Position numbers and translations under genes: made by a program. A stretch of DNA of 6,719 nt from an uncultured Holophagaceae bacterium. Its GTDB lineage: Bacteria; Acidobacteriota; Holophagae; Holophagales; Holophagaceae. Each line of letters starts with the position of its first letter. Position 1 is the first letter of the stretch. The notes under the pieces are model-generated. The model made no database searches and was not told the DNA's origin. It worked only from the letters and a program-made list of their open reading frames with translations. Shown here piece by piece: positions 5,535 to 6,719 of the stretch. The stretch lies in NCBI GenBank assembly GCA_903876615.1, contig CAIRAS010000291.1, positions 1 to 6,719 of the forward strand, written 5' to 3'.

Positions 5535-6136
5535 TGCTCCGGGCCTGGAAGCTCCTGGCGCCTGCGGCGCTGCTGCTGGCCCTCGCCTGCCAGCCCCGGT
5601 CCGCCGAGCCGCTCTACGCACCCTGGGAGGAGGGACTCACCCTCGCCTTCGAGGATCCCTCGCAGCCCCAGCCCCAGCGCTTCAGCAACCGCCTCCAGGT
5701 GCGCGTGGCCAAGTCCTCCCTCGCTCCCGGCACCGCCCCGCAGGTGCAGCTCGACCTGGCCAGCGTCCGGGGACAGGCCAGCCTGTTCCTGCGCCCGCAG
5801 GACGGCGGTCTCGCCCTGGTGGGCGGGGATGGCCGGGTCCTGGGTCAGCTGCTGCCCCCGGGCTTTCCCGCCACGACCACCTGGACTGAGCGCGGCATCG
5901 AGTTTCGCGTGATTGGCCGGGCGGCCTGGTCCGGTGCCGCCCTCCTGCCCGCCACCGCGGATCCCATCGGCGTCTGGGTGGAAGCCCGCCTGCCCGATGG
6001 CGCTCGCCGCCGCACCCTCTTCCTTCCCAACCACGGGGAGGTGGAAGTCCAGGAGCTGCGCGGCGCCGACTGGATCACCGTGAACCGCCTGGTGTCCCGC
6101 GGCTTCACTGACCTGCCCACCCGCCAGCACCCCTGA
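5534..6136 (+). CDS. Small lipoprotein of unknown function between tex and lepB
   Basis: The 200-residue product has a lipoprotein signal: MLRAWK, a hydrophobic stretch (LLAPAALLLALA), then Cys19. The lipobox reads A-L-A-C, slightly off the usual L at -3. Residue +2 is Gln, which under the E. coli Lol rule predicts export to the outer membrane; LspA, not LepB, would cleave it. The mature part (20-200) has no cysteine besides Cys19 and no further membrane segment. It looks beta-rich, with strands such as RLQVRVAKSSLAP, QVQLDLASV, ASLFLRPQDGGLALV, IEFRVIGRA and GVWVEARLP. I do not recognise a family. The ATG shares its A with the tex TGA stop (TGATG, 5532-5536), indicating translational coupling; AAGGG at 5520-5524 is a plausible ribosome site inside tex. 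The lepB start follows 22 bases after the stop. Confidence 0.87.
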   Translation: MLRAWKLLAPAALLLALACQPRSAEPLYAPWEEGLTLAFEDPSQPQPQRFSNRLQVRVAKSSLAPGTAPQVQLDLASVRGQASLFLRPQDGGLALVGGDGRVLGQLLPPGFPATTTWTERGIEFRVIGRAAWSGAALLPATADPIGVWVEARLPDGARRRTLFLPNHGEVEVQELRGADWITVNRLVSRGFTDLPTRQHP

Positions 6137-6158
6137 CCGCGCCTCGCCCGGAGCCGAC

Positions 6159-6719
6159 ATGGCCGAACCGACCACCGCCGAAGACCTCGAGCTGACCCTG
6201 CCCCCGGGCGCGGAGAAGGGCACCGTCCGGGACAACCTGGAGGTGATCTGCTTCGCCATGGTGCTGATCCTGTTCTTCAAGGCCTTCGTGGGCCAGCAGT
6301 TCAAGATCCCGTCCGCGTCCATGCGCAACACCCTGATGATCGGGGACCACCTGCTGGCCAACAAGTTCATCTACGCCCAGCCCCAGTGGGCCTGGGAGGA
6401 AACCCTCTTCCCCATGCGTGGCGTGCGGCGCGGCGACATCATTGTCTTCCGCTACCCCATCGACCGCGACCAGGACTACGTGAAGCGCTGCGTGGCCCTG
6501 CCGGGTGACACCGTGGAGATGCGCGATAAGCGACTCTATGTGAATGGCAAGCAGGCCACCGGCGCCTTCGAGCACCAGTTCGGACGCGGCACCGAGGGCC
6601 CGGTACCGGGCCCCTGGCCGCCCACGCGCTTCGCCGGCGAGGCTGAGCGGCCCCAGGGCCTCTGGCGCCACGCGGACGCCGAGGTGCTCTCGCTGCACAC
6701 CCGCAACCAGATGCAGGGC
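6159..6719 (+). CDS. lepB: Signal peptidase I, N-terminal 187 residues (runs off the right edge)
   Basis: This membrane-anchored serine protease removes Sec/Tat signal peptides from exported proteins on the outer face of the inner membrane. The ATG has GGAG (6150-6153) five bases upstream, and the frame is open to the edge. After a short cytoplasmic segment, one membrane helix spans about residues 29-45 (VICFAMVLILFFKAFVG). Box B reads FKIPSASMRNTLMIGDHLL, placing the nucleophile at Ser54. RRGDIIVFRYP (90-100) and YVKRCVALPGDTVEM (107-121) follow, with the general base at Lys109. Both members of the Ser-Lys dyad are therefore present. The 'SMxNTL-IGDHLL-NKFIY' style is common in deltaproteobacterial and acidobacterial enzymes. 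From about 135 a variable, Pro/Gly-rich insertion begins (GRGTEGPVPGPWPP), as expected in domain II. The remainder, including the family's later SxDSR-type box, lies outside the window. Confidence 0.95.
   Translation, partial: MAEPTTAEDLELTLPPGAEKGTVRDNLEVICFAMVLILFFKAFVGQQFKIPSASMRNTLMIGDHLLANKFIYAQPQWAWEETLFPMRGVRRGDIIVFRYPIDRDQDYVKRCVALPGDTVEMRDKRLYVNGKQATGAFEHQFGRGTEGPVPGPWPPTRFAGEAERPQGLWRHADAEVLSLHTRNQMQG

Noticed and set aside
2868..5621. Very long (917-codon) open frame on the minus strand opposite tex
   Set aside because: It mirrors tex in a GC-rich sequence where stops are rare, has no ribosome site or family motifs, and its composition (His/Gly/Leu/Ala-rich) is that of an antisense shadow. 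The tex frame carries all family motifs.

Overview
The window is uniformly GC-rich, and the reading frames I accept strongly prefer G or C at the third codon position. It carries two genes on the minus strand (left) and four on the plus strand. The signal peptidase motifs, the lipoprotein and lipid-envelope-type genes, and the short GATG-cored intergenic repeats suggest a Gram-negative, high-GC bacterium. An acidobacterium of the Holophaga/Geothrix type is my best guess, but it is an inference from style and not from any marker gene.

Left part (1-1284, minus strand): the first 46 codons of a gene that runs off the left edge, possibly a Kdo-transferase-like envelope enzyme. Upstream of it is a complete gene for a secreted 362-residue protein of unknown function. 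It appears to hold two related beta-rich modules and a distinct C-terminal domain bracketed by the only two cysteines of the protein.

Middle (1285-2909): a divergent intergenic region holds a short array of 10-base GATG-type repeats and a nested dyad. It is followed by a 342-residue COG0523/CobW-family GTPase (G3E metallochaperone class). Between this gene and the next lies a roughly 205-base element bounded by imperfect 29-base inverted repeats (25/29 matching). Each arm is built from 9-base GATG-type units.

Right part (2910-6719, plus strand): tex (S1-domain transcription accessory protein) starts at a GTG with a good ribosome binding site. It ends in an unusual disordered tail made of eleven perfectly spaced 24-base/8-residue RPPRPEGS repeats. 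The tex stop overlaps the start of a small lipoprotein gene of unknown function, and 22 bases later lepB (signal peptidase I) begins and runs off the right edge. These three look like one transcription unit. LepB cleaves Sec signal peptides, so it would be expected to process exported proteins such as the secreted protein at 196-1284. The lipoprotein would need LspA instead.

I do not see a defence system, CRISPR array, RNA gene or complete mobile element. The parts most worth a second look are the two families of short-period intergenic repeats and the Tex tail.
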